From assembly GCF_900141825.1 (NCBI RefSeq), contig NZ_FQYQ01000003.1, forward strand, positions 62,001-126,000: a DNA stretch of 64,000 nucleotides, written 5' to 3'. Below the pieces are notes generated by a model. The model did no database searches. It was not told the DNA's origin and saw nothing but the letters and a program-made list of their open reading frames with translations. The DNA comes from Pseudobutyrivibrio xylanivorans DSM 14809 (lineage in GTDB: Bacteria; Bacillota; Clostridia; Lachnospirales; Lachnospiraceae). Positions 23,961 to 32,700 of the stretch are shown one piece after another (position 1 is the stretch's first letter; each line of letters begins with the position of its first letter). Both the position numbers and the translations under genes were made by a program.

Positions 23961-24826
23961 TAATTATATCCTCTAAATCCCTTACCTATTATCTCACTGG
24001 AATTCGTAATTGCGATAAATGCAGAAGGCTGATTTCTTCGAATATAATTCTTCAGCTCCACTGCCTGCTGTCTCTTAAGGATTGTAAGAATTACGGTCTT
24101 TTCCTTATGACCATAGGCTCCTTCAGCTTTATAAACGGTAGCGCCTTTTCCCAAATCCTTCATAATATAATTAACAATAGGCTCTGGGTCATTGCAAATA
24201 ATAGTGAAATATTTTGCAAGGTTAATATTTTCTATTGTCTCATCAACAACAAGTGATTTTGCCAACAGTCCCACAAGAGAAAAAAGTCCTGTTTGAACAT
24301 TAAATACAAGGCATGCACATGCAACGATAAAGACATCTGACATGAACAAAGCTGTACCAATATCTACCTTTGTATATTTCTTTAAAATCATTGCTACTAT
24401 GTCTGTACCACCAGATGATGCACCAAGATTAAAGAAAATCGCTGATGAAAACGCTGGCAATGCCACAGCAAATAATAACTCCAATACTGGTTCTTCTGTA
24501 AGAGGCCCATCCATAGGGCAAACCATCTCAAGGATACGAGGCCCAAAGGAAACCAGTAATGTAATATATGTAGTCTTCACGCCAAATTTCTTTCCAAATA
24601 CCAGGAATCCTATCACTAACAAAATCATATTAATGATTAAGTTAATATTACCTGGTGTTCTAGGTAATAACTGGGCAAGTACAATGGAAATACCACTCAC
24701 GCCTCCAAAAGAAAAATGGTTAGGGAATTTGAAGAAATATATTCCAATAACCATAACAGCAGAAGCTATGGTAAACATGATATATTCGTAGATATCCTGT
24801 TTGTGCATATAAATTTTATGAATCAT
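23960..24826 (-). CDS. YitT family membrane protein (DUF161 + DUF2179)
   Basis: 288 residues. Five predicted membrane helices in the first 190 residues, including MVIGIYFFKFPNHFSFGGVSGI and FNLGASSGGTDIVAMIL, which are hallmarks of the YitT family, followed by a cytoplasmic C-terminal domain (YFTIICNDPEPIVNYIMKDLG, GAYGHKEKTVIL) matching DUF2179. Function in the family is poorly known. Tightly packed in the argS operon, overlapping both neighbours by 1-4 nt. Confidence 0.9.
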   Translation of the reverse strand: MIHKIYMHKQDIYEYIMFTIASAVMVIGIYFFKFPNHFSFGGVSGISIVLAQLLPRTPGNINLIINMILLVIGFLVFGKKFGVKTTYITLLVSFGPRILEMVCPMDGPLTEEPVLELLFAVALPAFSSAIFFNLGASSGGTDIVAMILKKYTKVDIGTALFMSDVFIVACACLVFNVQTGLFSLVGLLAKSLVVDETIENINLAKYFTIICNDPEPIVNYIMKDLGKGATVYKAEGAYGHKEKTVILTILKRQQAVELKNYIRRNQPSAFIAITNSSEIIGKGFRGYN

Positions 24827-26214
24827 AATAAACGTAACCCCTTCGGATAATGATTTTTTATCTGACCCTTAACAGCCTTTCCCCATCCTACAGAATATCC
24901 ATCTACAGTAATGAGTGTCCAGCCATCCTGTACATCAGCCATCACTGACTGTCCTCTAAGATAATTCTGAACATCCTGACCATCAGCTGGTAAATCGAAG
25001 CTGTTTTTAACTTCATCCCTTGTGAGTGCTAATGCCAGTGCATGACTAGGTTCAAATCTGTTTTTCTTAAGTGTACCAAGGAAAAGTCCACCTCGAAGTA
25101 CATGGAGTTTTGAAAAATCAGGACAGTTGTCGGGAAGCAGGTATAACAACACCTCATCCGAGCCCTTCGGGCCCACCTTGTCTCCGCTTCCGCTCCGGTC
25201 TGCTCGAACCTGAGGTCCACTGGACCTCTCTCGCCCTTCAAGGGGAAGGCATTTATCTAATGGAATATCAATTCTTAAAAAATCAAAGTATTCTTTAATC
25301 TTTTTATTTACTTTCTTTATTGAGATTACCGCTCTATCAGCAGCGCACTCTTCTCTACGACCATCTGAATCTGCTTTCTCCAGGAGAGCCGCATAATGCC
25401 CCTCTCCCTTTACCTCATGAGGCCACAAGCGCCTTTCCTCAATAAGAATCATATCTGGATGACGACTGATGAAAGCAGCCACTGCTTCCTCATCCTCCAG
25501 TTTTGCAAATGTACAGGTGCTATAACACATTCTTCCACCAGGAATAAGCATCTCGTAAGCTCTGTCTAAAATCTCTGCCTGACGGTCAGCACACATCTCT
25601 ACGGATTCAAGGGACCACTCATCACATGCATCATGATTCTTTCTGAACATTCCCTCTCCAGAACAAGGCGCATCTACCATTATCTTATCAAAATATTCTG
25701 GGAATGTATCTGCCAGCTTATCTGGATACTCAGATGTAACAATGCAATTTCTGATACCCAGTCTTTCTACATTTTCAGATAAAATCTTGGCACGGTTTTT
25801 CATCGGTTCGTTTGATACAAGAATTCCTTCACCGTTTAAATAGCCTGCTATCTGCGTAGACTTACCACCAGGAGCGGCACATAAATCCAGACAGATATCC
25901 CCTGGAACTGGGGCTAACATTTCTACAGGAAGCTGAGCCGAAGCATCCTGTATATAATATACACCTGCAGCATGATATGGATGAAGTCCTGGTCTGTAAG
26001 TCTCATCATAGTAATATCCGTTTTTACTCCAATCCACTTTTCCTGTAAGCATAGATGACATAGTTTCCACTGCCTTATCATCTGCTTTTATAGGATTAAA
26101 TCTCAGTGCTGATATCTTATTTTCCTCATAAGAACGCAAAAACGCATGGAAGTCAGGGCCTAAGTCCTGCTCCATGCGATTAACAAAATCAATTGGTAAA
26201 AAAGATGTATCCAT
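24823..26214 (-). CDS. rsmF: RsmB/RsmF-type 16S rRNA m5C methyltransferase with an in-frame repeat insertion
   Basis: 463 residues. NOL1/NOP2/Sun methyltransferase core: DICLDLCAAPGGKSTQIA SAM motif, IMVDAPCSGEGMFRK and CYSTCTF with the two catalytic cysteines, then a C-terminal RNA-binding region (FDLPADGQDVQNYLRGQ). Residues about 322-355 are encoded by repeat copy R4 (25149-25250): 34 codons, no stop, compositionally foreign (LPLEGRERSSGPQVRADRSG...). The insertion lies after the catalytic domain, in the linker to the C-terminal domain, so activity may be retained. Overlaps yitT by 4 nt and abuts argS with no gap. Confidence 0.88.
   Translation of the reverse strand: MDTSFLPIDFVNRMEQDLGPDFHAFLRSYEENKISALRFNPIKADDKAVETMSSMLTGKVDWSKNGYYYDETYRPGLHPYHAAGVYYIQDASAQLPVEMLAPVPGDICLDLCAAPGGKSTQIAGYLNGEGILVSNEPMKNRAKILSENVERLGIRNCIVTSEYPDKLADTFPEYFDKIMVDAPCSGEGMFRKNHDACDEWSLESVEMCADRQAEILDRAYEMLIPGGRMCYSTCTFAKLEDEEAVAAFISRHPDMILIEERRLWPHEVKGEGHYAALLEKADSDGRREECAADRAVISIKKVNKKIKEYFDFLRIDIPLDKCLPLEGRERSSGPQVRADRSGSGDKVGPKGSDEVLLYLLPDNCPDFSKLHVLRGGLFLGTLKKNRFEPSHALALALTRDEVKNSFDLPADGQDVQNYLRGQSVMADVQDGWTLITVDGYSVGWGKAVKGQIKNHYPKGLRLL
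25149..25250 (-). repeat. Structured repeat copy R4 (102 bp), in frame inside rsmF
   Basis: On minus: GCCTTCCCCTTGAAGGG, a central hairpin GAGAGGTCC-AGT-GGACCTC, a GACCGGAGCGG and GGAGACAAGGTG block, the terminal stem GGCCC-GAA-GGGCT and GATGAGGTGT. The layout equals R1, R2 and R5 but many stem bases differ in a compensatory way. It is exactly 34 codons and reads through rsmF. Local G+C is much higher than the surrounding gene. Confidence 0.9.
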
Positions 26215-27975
26215 TTACATACGCTCCGGTGCATTGAAACCGAGAAGGTCTATAGCCTTTTCCAGAACGCCCCTTGTAAGCCATAAAAGCTTAAGGTAGC
26301 TGGCCTTAACTGCCGCATCCTCCTCAGCCAAAATCTTAGTGTCATGATAAAATCTGTTGAATGCATTTGCTAAATCGTATATGTAAGCACAAATCTTGTG
26401 TGGTGCCATCTCCTCATATGCTGATGCAAGAGCTGCCATAAACTTTGTAAGTTCGAGCTGAAGGCCACGCTCTGACTCAGAATGTGCTGGAAGAATAGCT
26501 CCATCAAATGAGCTAACTCCTGCCTTTGTAAGGATTGATTTACAACGTACGATTGTATAAAGAATATATGGGCCTGTGTTTCCTTCTGCTGAAGTGAAAC
26601 GATCAATATCAAAGATATAATCCTTTGATGCCTGATTTGAAAGGTCACCATATTTAACAGCTGAAAGACCAACGATCTGTGCAGTCTTAGCAGCCTCTTC
26701 ATCATTCATAGTACCATTCTCTTTGATTTTCTCAAGCATCTTCTCTTCTACTTCCTGAAGAAGATACTCAAGACGCATAACACCACCCTGGCGTGTCTTG
26801 AATGGCTTTCCATCCTTTCCATTCATAGTACCAAAGCCTACGAAGTAAAGGTTCTTATCTGCTGGAACAATACCAGTCTTCTTTGCACAACGGAATACCT
26901 GTGTAAAGTATAACTCCTGACGCTTATCAACAACATATATAACAGAATCTGGATTATAGTCCTTCATACGCCATACAAGTGTTGCAAGGTCTGTTGTATT
27001 GTAAAGAGATGCTCCATCTGACTTAAGAATCATACATGGTGGTACCTCTTTTGTATCTGTATCTTCCTTAACATCTACTACAAGAGCGCCCTCTGAAATG
27101 TAAGCAAAGCCATCGTCCTTCATCTTCTGAACCATATCAGGGATGTAAGGCTGTGCATCTGATTCCCCCTTCCAAAGATCAAAATCTACATCAAGCTTCT
27201 CATAGTTACGCTTTAAGTCTGTAACTGAAACATTAAGAATGTGTGTAAGGAGTGCCTGATAGCCCTTTCTTCCGTGCTGAAGCTCATAAGTAGCTGTCAT
27301 AGCAGCTTCCTTATATGCAGGATCCTCTTTTGATTTTCCTGAAGCACATGGATAAATCTCCTCAAGCTCTGTAATAGAGAAAGGTGGCTCTGTAGGATAT
27401 TCTCCATCATAGTTCTCATCAAAATAAACAAGCTCTGGCTTACGAAGCTTAAGCTCAGTAATGATAAGTCCCATCTGAAGACCCCAGTCTCCAAGATGAA
27501 CATCACCTATTACTTCATCACCCATAAAACGTGCTGTACGCTTAATAGACTCTCCAATGATAGCAGAACGAAGGTGACCAACGTGAAGTGGCTTAGCAAC
27601 ATTAGGTCCGCCGTAATCTATCATAACTTTCTTTGGTGAAGAAACTTTGTCTACACCAAAACGCTCTGTATCATCAGCCATTTTTGAAACGAACTGCGCA
27701 ATAAACTCGTCTGAAAGATTCATATTAATGAAACCTGGAGGGCAAGCCTCACATTTAGAAAACATGCTGTTTGCAGCAAGCTTCTCTGCTACCTCACCAG
27801 CGATGGCGATAGGAGCTTTTTTGTATTCCTTTGCAGCTGCAAGTGCGCCATTACACTGAAACTGGCAAAGATCTGGACGGTTTGAAAGAGAAACCATTCC
27901 GTATTTTTCGTCATAGCCACAGGCTGTAAAACCTGCTACAACTTCTTCCTTAATCTGCTGAAGAATTGCTTTCAT
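26215..27975 (-). CDS. argS: Arginyl-tRNA synthetase ArgS
   Basis: 586 residues, class I synthetase. N-terminal Add1-like domain, HIGH-type motif in NVAKPLHVGHLRSAIIGES, LGDWGLQMG, and the KMSKS-region counterpart KPFKTRQGGVMRLEYLL, followed by SDLSNQ-like GDLSNQASKDYIFD and the C-terminal anticodon-binding DALR domain (ICAYIYDLANAFNRFYHDTKIL). First gene of a tight operon with rsmF, yitT and the GTPase-nuclease fusion. Confidence 0.97.
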   Translation of the reverse strand: MKAILQQIKEEVVAGFTACGYDEKYGMVSLSNRPDLCQFQCNGALAAAKEYKKAPIAIAGEVAEKLAANSMFSKCEACPPGFINMNLSDEFIAQFVSKMADDTERFGVDKVSSPKKVMIDYGGPNVAKPLHVGHLRSAIIGESIKRTARFMGDEVIGDVHLGDWGLQMGLIITELKLRKPELVYFDENYDGEYPTEPPFSITELEEIYPCASGKSKEDPAYKEAAMTATYELQHGRKGYQALLTHILNVSVTDLKRNYEKLDVDFDLWKGESDAQPYIPDMVQKMKDDGFAYISEGALVVDVKEDTDTKEVPPCMILKSDGASLYNTTDLATLVWRMKDYNPDSVIYVVDKRQELYFTQVFRCAKKTGIVPADKNLYFVGFGTMNGKDGKPFKTRQGGVMRLEYLLQEVEEKMLEKIKENGTMNDEEAAKTAQIVGLSAVKYGDLSNQASKDYIFDIDRFTSAEGNTGPYILYTIVRCKSILTKAGVSSFDGAILPAHSESERGLQLELTKFMAALASAYEEMAPHKICAYIYDLANAFNRFYHDTKILAEEDAAVKASYLKLLWLTRGVLEKAIDLLGFNAPERM

Positions 27976-28043
27976 TCTTATCCTCCATATAAAATCTATT
28001 TATAATTTACTTAAAAAAGTCAAATCCACGGTGGTTGATTATA

Positions 28044-28079
28044 CCATAAAAAAGAGAATCCCACAATCGTGGGATTCTC
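28044..28079 (-). terminator. Intrinsic terminator between the 122-residue protein gene and argS
   Basis: Perfect 11-bp stem GAGAATCCCAC-AATC-GTGGGATTCTC (28054-28079), followed on minus by TTTTTTATGG. Ends the gene at 28093-28461; argS therefore needs its own promoter in the following 70 nt, where I see no convincing hexamers. Confidence 0.85.
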
Positions 28080-28092
28080 CATAAATCAAGGA

Positions 28093-28461
28093 TTATATAC
28101 CAATATAACTCAAAATATACATCACAAGAATAATACCCAGACCGATTGTGTTAAGTACTAGTAACTTTTCTCTAGTCTCCTGTCTGAGCTTTACCTGATT
28201 AAGTGTTTCCTGTATTCCATTTAGCTTACTTTCCAAAACATCACATTTCTGCTCTAAAGGCAAAGTAATCTCCTCAAGATTTTCCCGAATTGAGTTTTTC
28301 AACTCCCTTGTAATTTTTCCGTTCTCACTTGGCTGTTCTAGATCTTTGGAATCAATAAGCTTTTCAAGCACAGTGATACTGTCCTTAAGCCGTGTAAACT
28401 CTTCCTTAATATCACGTTCTGCAAAATCCGATAAATCGATAATGTTTTCTTCGCTAATCAT
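28093..28461 (-). CDS. Small protein with coiled coil and C-terminal membrane anchor
   Basis: 122 residues. Residues about 15-95 are charged and heptad-like (LKDSITVLEKLI, then LEQKCDVLESKLNGIQETLNQV), indicating a coiled coil; residues about 99-120 are one hydrophobic helix (LNTIGLGIILVMYILSYIGI). Tail-anchored topology. Good Shine-Dalgarno AAAGGGG precedes the ATG. I do not recognise a family. Monocistronic, divergent from the thioesterase gene. Confidence 0.7.
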   Translation of the reverse strand: MISEENIIDLSDFAERDIKEEFTRLKDSITVLEKLIDSKDLEQPSENGKITRELKNSIRENLEEITLPLEQKCDVLESKLNGIQETLNQVKLRQETREKLLVLNTIGLGIILVMYILSYIGI

Positions 28462-28521
28462 GCCGATTCCCCTTTCTGTCTAGAGTTTAGAATAATTTTA
28501 CCACTTTATTCATAAAAAGAG

Positions 28522-28555
28522 TATAATAAATCTATGAACTTTTTAGAGGAAGGAG
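28522..28555 (+). promoter_or_regulatory. Putative -10 element and ribosome binding site of the thioesterase gene
   Basis: TATAAT at 28522-28527 is a perfect -10; an upstream TTTACC at 28497-28502 is a weak -35 with a 19-nt spacer. AGGAAGGAG at 28547-28555 is a strong Shine-Dalgarno sequence, although 12 nt from the ATG at 28568, which is a little long. Confidence 0.55.
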
Positions 28556-28567
28556 CATCTAAAAAAT

Positions 28568-28951
28568 ATGTTAGAAATCGGAATGAAGGGAAATGCAGAA
28601 ACAGTTGTCACTCTGGACAACACTGCAAAAGCTTTTACAAGTGGAGCTCTGGAGGTTTTTGCAACACCAGCAATGATTTCACTTATGGAAGAAACATGCT
28701 GGAAAATGATTCAGCCAGAACTTGAAGAAGGGCTCGGATCTGTAGGAACTAAAGTAGATGTAAGCCATATGGCACCAAGTGCTATCGGCTCCACAGTTAT
28801 GTGTGAAGCGACACTAATTAGTATTGATGGACGTAAGCTTGTCTTTGAAGTTGTTTGTTCCGACGAAAACGGAATGGTAGGTATGGGTACCCATGAACGC
28901 TTCATAATCAATAATGAAAAGTTTATGCAAAAAGCAACTGGACATAAATAA
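28568..28951 (+). CDS. Hotdog-fold thioesterase, FlK (fluoroacetyl-CoA thioesterase) family
   Basis: 127 residues. Begins GMKGNAETVVT and contains FATPAMISLMEETCW and GTKVDVSHMAPSAIGSTV; the Thr, Glu and His in these segments match the catalytic triad of FlK-type thioesterases (Thr42, Glu50, His76 in FlK). The substrate cannot be inferred; most bacterial members are general acyl-CoA thioesterases and nothing suggests fluoroacetate here. It is one of only two plus-strand genes and ends at a bidirectional terminator. Confidence 0.85.
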   Translation: MLEIGMKGNAETVVTLDNTAKAFTSGALEVFATPAMISLMEETCWKMIQPELEEGLGSVGTKVDVSHMAPSAIGSTVMCEATLISIDGRKLVFEVVCSDENGMVGMGTHERFIINNEKFMQKATGHK

Positions 28952-28988
28952 AAAACGGCTGGGACAATTAAGTCCCAGCCGCATTTTT
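28951..28988. terminator. Bidirectional terminator between convergent genes
   Basis: Perfect 10-bp stem CGGCTGGGAC-AATTAA-GTCCCAGCCG (28956-28981) with ATTTTTTA on the plus side and TTTTTATTT on the minus side. Serves the thioesterase (plus) and the cohesin-like gene (minus). Confidence 0.9.
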
Positions 28989-28990
28989 TA

Positions 28991-29794
28991 TTATCCAAAG
29001 AATCCAAAGAATTTTTTAATCTTTATTGAAACAGGTGCTGACTCTTCTGAGTATACACGACTGTTTCCACTTCCCTGGAATGAAACTACCTTATAGTAGT
29101 ATGTCTTATTGTTAGCTACCATAACATCCCAATATCCATTAAAACCGCTAATTGTAGCAATCTTAGTGTACTTGCCATTCTTTGATGTGCTGCGATATAC
29201 AACATATCCGTCAGCATTAGGATCCTTTGACCAATGAACATAAGCACCGATAAGTGTCTGGCTTATGCTATTGATAGATGGCTTAACAAGCTTAGGTCTT
29301 CCAACCTCAACCTCATCCTGAAGTAATGTCTCTTCAACAACTGCTGCCTCTTCGTTATTGATTCCAAATACCTTTGTGCCGATAGTTGTCTTCTGAGACT
29401 TAAGTCCCTTCTTAACTGCAAACTGTACAGTCATAAGAGTGCCATTTACTGTCTTTGGAGCTTCTCCAACGAATGCATAGGCAACTCCCTTTGATGCGCC
29501 ATCTTCAAATGACTTGTTTACGTCCGCATCCGCAAACTTGATACCCTCTGAATCACTCTTGAGCTCAAGAACGCTTGGATCGTATTCAACAGCAACTCTA
29601 CCATCAGTAACTGTTGTCTTATCTAATGTTACCTTTACAGTAACCTTCTGGCTGTCGCCCTTACCTGTAGACTGAACTGAAGTATGAACAGGTGTCTTCT
29701 CAGCAGCTAAAACTGGTGTAGCAGGTATTCCAGTAAGTAATGTAATTGCTGCCATACCGAGAACGACTGCTCTTTTTAAATTCTTATTCATCAT
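28991..29794 (-). CDS. Secreted cohesin-like + fibronectin-III-like protein
   Basis: 267 residues. Signal peptide (AVVLGMAAITLLTGIPATPVLAA). Residues about 36-175 have the pattern of a cohesin domain: VTVKVTLDKTTVTDGRVAVE, the YDPSVLELKS turn, GVAYAFVGEAPKTVNGTLMT and FAVKKGL. Residues about 180-260 look like a fibronectin type III module (AYVHWSKDPNADGYVVYRS, YYYKVVSFQGSG). There is no sortase motif or membrane anchor. Its ATG overlaps the 3' end of the S8 protease gene by 11 nt, with AGGAGG inside that gene, so expression is coupled. The protease carries an internal dockerin, so the natural prediction is that this protein binds it. Cohesin assignment is by pattern and should be treated as probable. 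Confidence 0.78.
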   Translation of the reverse strand: MMNKNLKRAVVLGMAAITLLTGIPATPVLAAEKTPVHTSVQSTGKGDSQKVTVKVTLDKTTVTDGRVAVEYDPSVLELKSDSEGIKFADADVNKSFEDGASKGVAYAFVGEAPKTVNGTLMTVQFAVKKGLKSQKTTIGTKVFGINNEEAAVVEETLLQDEVEVGRPKLVKPSINSISQTLIGAYVHWSKDPNADGYVVYRSTSKNGKYTKIATISGFNGYWDVMVANNKTYYYKVVSFQGSGNSRVYSEESAPVSIKIKKFFGFFG

Positions 29795-32700
29795 TCTCTC
29801 CTCCTAACTGGTCCTCTACTACTTCAGAATCCTCATCAGATTCCTCTGACTTTTCTTCCTCGGAAACCTTTGACTCTGGCTCCTCAGAATCATCTTTATC
29901 TTCTGTATCTTCTGCCTTTACATCGTCTGTCTTAACATCAGCTGTCTTCTCATCATCAGAAGTCTCTGTATCCTTAGACTTATCGTCCTCAGGCTTTTCT
30001 TCGTCCTCTTCAGGCTCTACAACCTTTACCTTAACCTCTGCTGTGAGATGCTTTCCCTTCTTATCTGTAGCAACTGTGTAAACAGTGATAGTTGTTTCAC
30101 CAGCCTTCTTACCAGTGATTACACCATTCTGTGTTACAGATGCGATACGGCTGTTATCGCTAATCCAAACGAGGCGCTCATAACCTTCTGCTAACCACTT
30201 TGGTCCAACAGTAGCTGTAACCTGAGCCTTCTCATCTACCTTAAGCTCAACCTCATCCTTATCAACAGAAAGTTCTGTAACATACTTTGTATCAGCGTGA
30301 CCAGTATTGTTGAAACGATATACTGATTCATTCATAGCATAGTCGATAACATCTACATAGAATACATCCTCTGGAGCATCGATAGAGATTGTAACATCCT
30401 GATCTGGTGTCTCCTGATTTACTGCATACTTACCGATAATTGTCTCCTTATCGCTACCAATTACAAGAACTGAAGCAGCATATCGATTATCGTATAATGT
30501 GATGTCATACTTACCATCTTCACCCTTAACTGCATCTACAACAGCTGGAGCTGTATTATCAATTGTCATAGGAGTTGTAAGATACATTCCTGGTGATGTA
30601 AGTGTTGTAACATCCTCTACGTCATCATAGTAAGCAGGGATAGCCTGAAGAGTAATGTCAACCTGTGTTCCATCTGGAAGTGGATTTCCATTAGCATCTG
30701 TACCAGCCCAGTTGAGTTCCTGTGCTGCAAGTGTCTCCATCCACTGACCTCTGCTTGCATAGTAGAACTCAGCGTAGTTCTCATTTGTAACATTCTCGAA
30801 GTACTTCTCGCCAGTAGCCCTATCCTTAATAGTAAGAACTAATCTACTAGCATTTCTGATTAATGTGTAGTACTGAGAACCAAGGTATGTACCATTCTCA
30901 GAGCTGATTGCATTTCTATCTGGGATATACTTAGCATCCTCTGTGAAATAGTTAGGAACATAGTAGTTCTCGTTAGCTATTCCAAGTGGGAAGATTGAAA
31001 GGAAGTTTGTTCTCTTAACACCTGAGTATGTTACAGCATTAGCTGCATACTCCTTATCATGCCAGTACTGCATGAAATCAAAATCTTCATACATTGGAGA
31101 ATCAGCCCAGTTTCCATAGAATGCAAGGAATGGAACTGACATGTTTACTGTACCATTTACATAGATGTAACCATCTACATACATACCGTTTTCAAATCCT
31201 GCAAGATACTGTCTGTCATCATCTGAAAGGTTGATGTTAACAGAAATCTTTGTGCTATCCTTAACCTCAACAACCTCAAGGCCGAGATTTACATCTGCGT
31301 TACCCTTAAGTGCCTTAGAGAATGTGTAAACATCCTTTGTATTAACAACGCCATCCTTGTTGAAATCGAAGTACTCTTCGTTATTCTCAACGATAGCTAC
31401 TGTCTTGTTTGCGTTTACTACCTGAAGAAGAACCTTACGATCCTTAGCATTTACCTTACCATCATCGTTAAGGTCATATACAAGCTTTGTATCATCAGCT
31501 GTAAGTGTTACTGCTGGGTTAAGCTTATGTGATGTGCCAGAGAAGTATGTTGTACCCTCCTCATCATAAAGCTCCTCAGTTAATACTGTTGAATCAAGTA
31601 CATAGTACTGTGGATCAACATCCATGTTGTAAATATCGAAATCGAATGAGTAAGAACCTGTCTTTGCTGGATCATCGCCAAGAACAGCCTTAACCTTACC
31701 ATCGTTACCTTCCTTGTCACCAACAAGGATATATGAAGGTGATGAAACTGCATCCTGAACATTTGCAAGACCTGCACCCTGTGCACGAGGTGAGTACTCA
31801 AGACCGTTCTCTCTATCATTTCCTTCATATAATGGTGTTGCTGTACTCATAAGAAGTGACTGAGCAAGTGTACGTACAGATACACCATTTAATTCTGCAA
31901 GATCATTCTCGCGAATATACTGCTGAACAAGAGCACTCTGGCCTGCGATTGAAGGAGCAGCCATTGATGTACCACTCATAAGGCCATAAGTACCATCATC
32001 TCTTGTAGAGAAGATATTTCCACCAGGTGCTGTGATTTCTGGCTTAAGATCAAGTGTGCCTGGAACACCAACTGATGAGAAATCACTCATTGTGTAACCA
32101 TCAGCTACATCTCTTACTGTCTCAGGAAGTGATGTTACATTGATTGTTCCTTCGTAAACGCCCTCAGCGACCTGCTTACCTGTTGCAGCTACAGCCTGTC
32201 CATCAGCCTGTGTGATAGAACATACTGGAATAGTTGCATCAGAGCCCTGCATTGTCATGCTGATTGTACCTGGCTGGTTATTGTAAATTACACAAGCCTT
32301 AGCACCAGCTGCTGCTGCGTTCATGTGCTTCTGAGCAAATGTGATAGAACCACGAGATACAAGTACTACCTTATCCTTAACATCTACACCTTCATAATCA
32401 GAAGCTTCGCCGATACCATCAAAGTATACGAATGGATACTCAACACCACTCTGATCAGCTGTTGTATCAAGCTCGTAGAAATGTGGTGCAAGTGAATCTG
32501 AACCATCAGAGAAGAATACATGCTTATCATCTGTAGTAGCAAAATAGAAAGATGTTAAACCTGAGTTAACAGCACTAGCTACTGTAAGAGCATTGAAGTA
32601 TGAACCTGGTGAACCAACTGTATCAAGGTTTACATCCTTGCTTAAGTTTACACCGTACATAGAGCTATCTGACCAGCGACCCGAGTTACCAGCTGAGATA

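Noticed and set aside
28534-28725. Plus-strand frame beginning MNFLEEGASKKY
   Set aside because: It overlaps the thioesterase in another frame and contains its ribosome binding site; no family features.
28568-28951. Fluoroacetate resistance
   Set aside because: The protein is FlK-like in fold and triad, but such thioesterases are widespread and no fluorometabolite genes are nearby.
29746-30081. Plus-strand Ser-rich open frame of 111 codons
   Set aside because: It is the antisense of the Glu/Asp-rich tail of the S8 protease; no ribosome binding site or homologous pattern.
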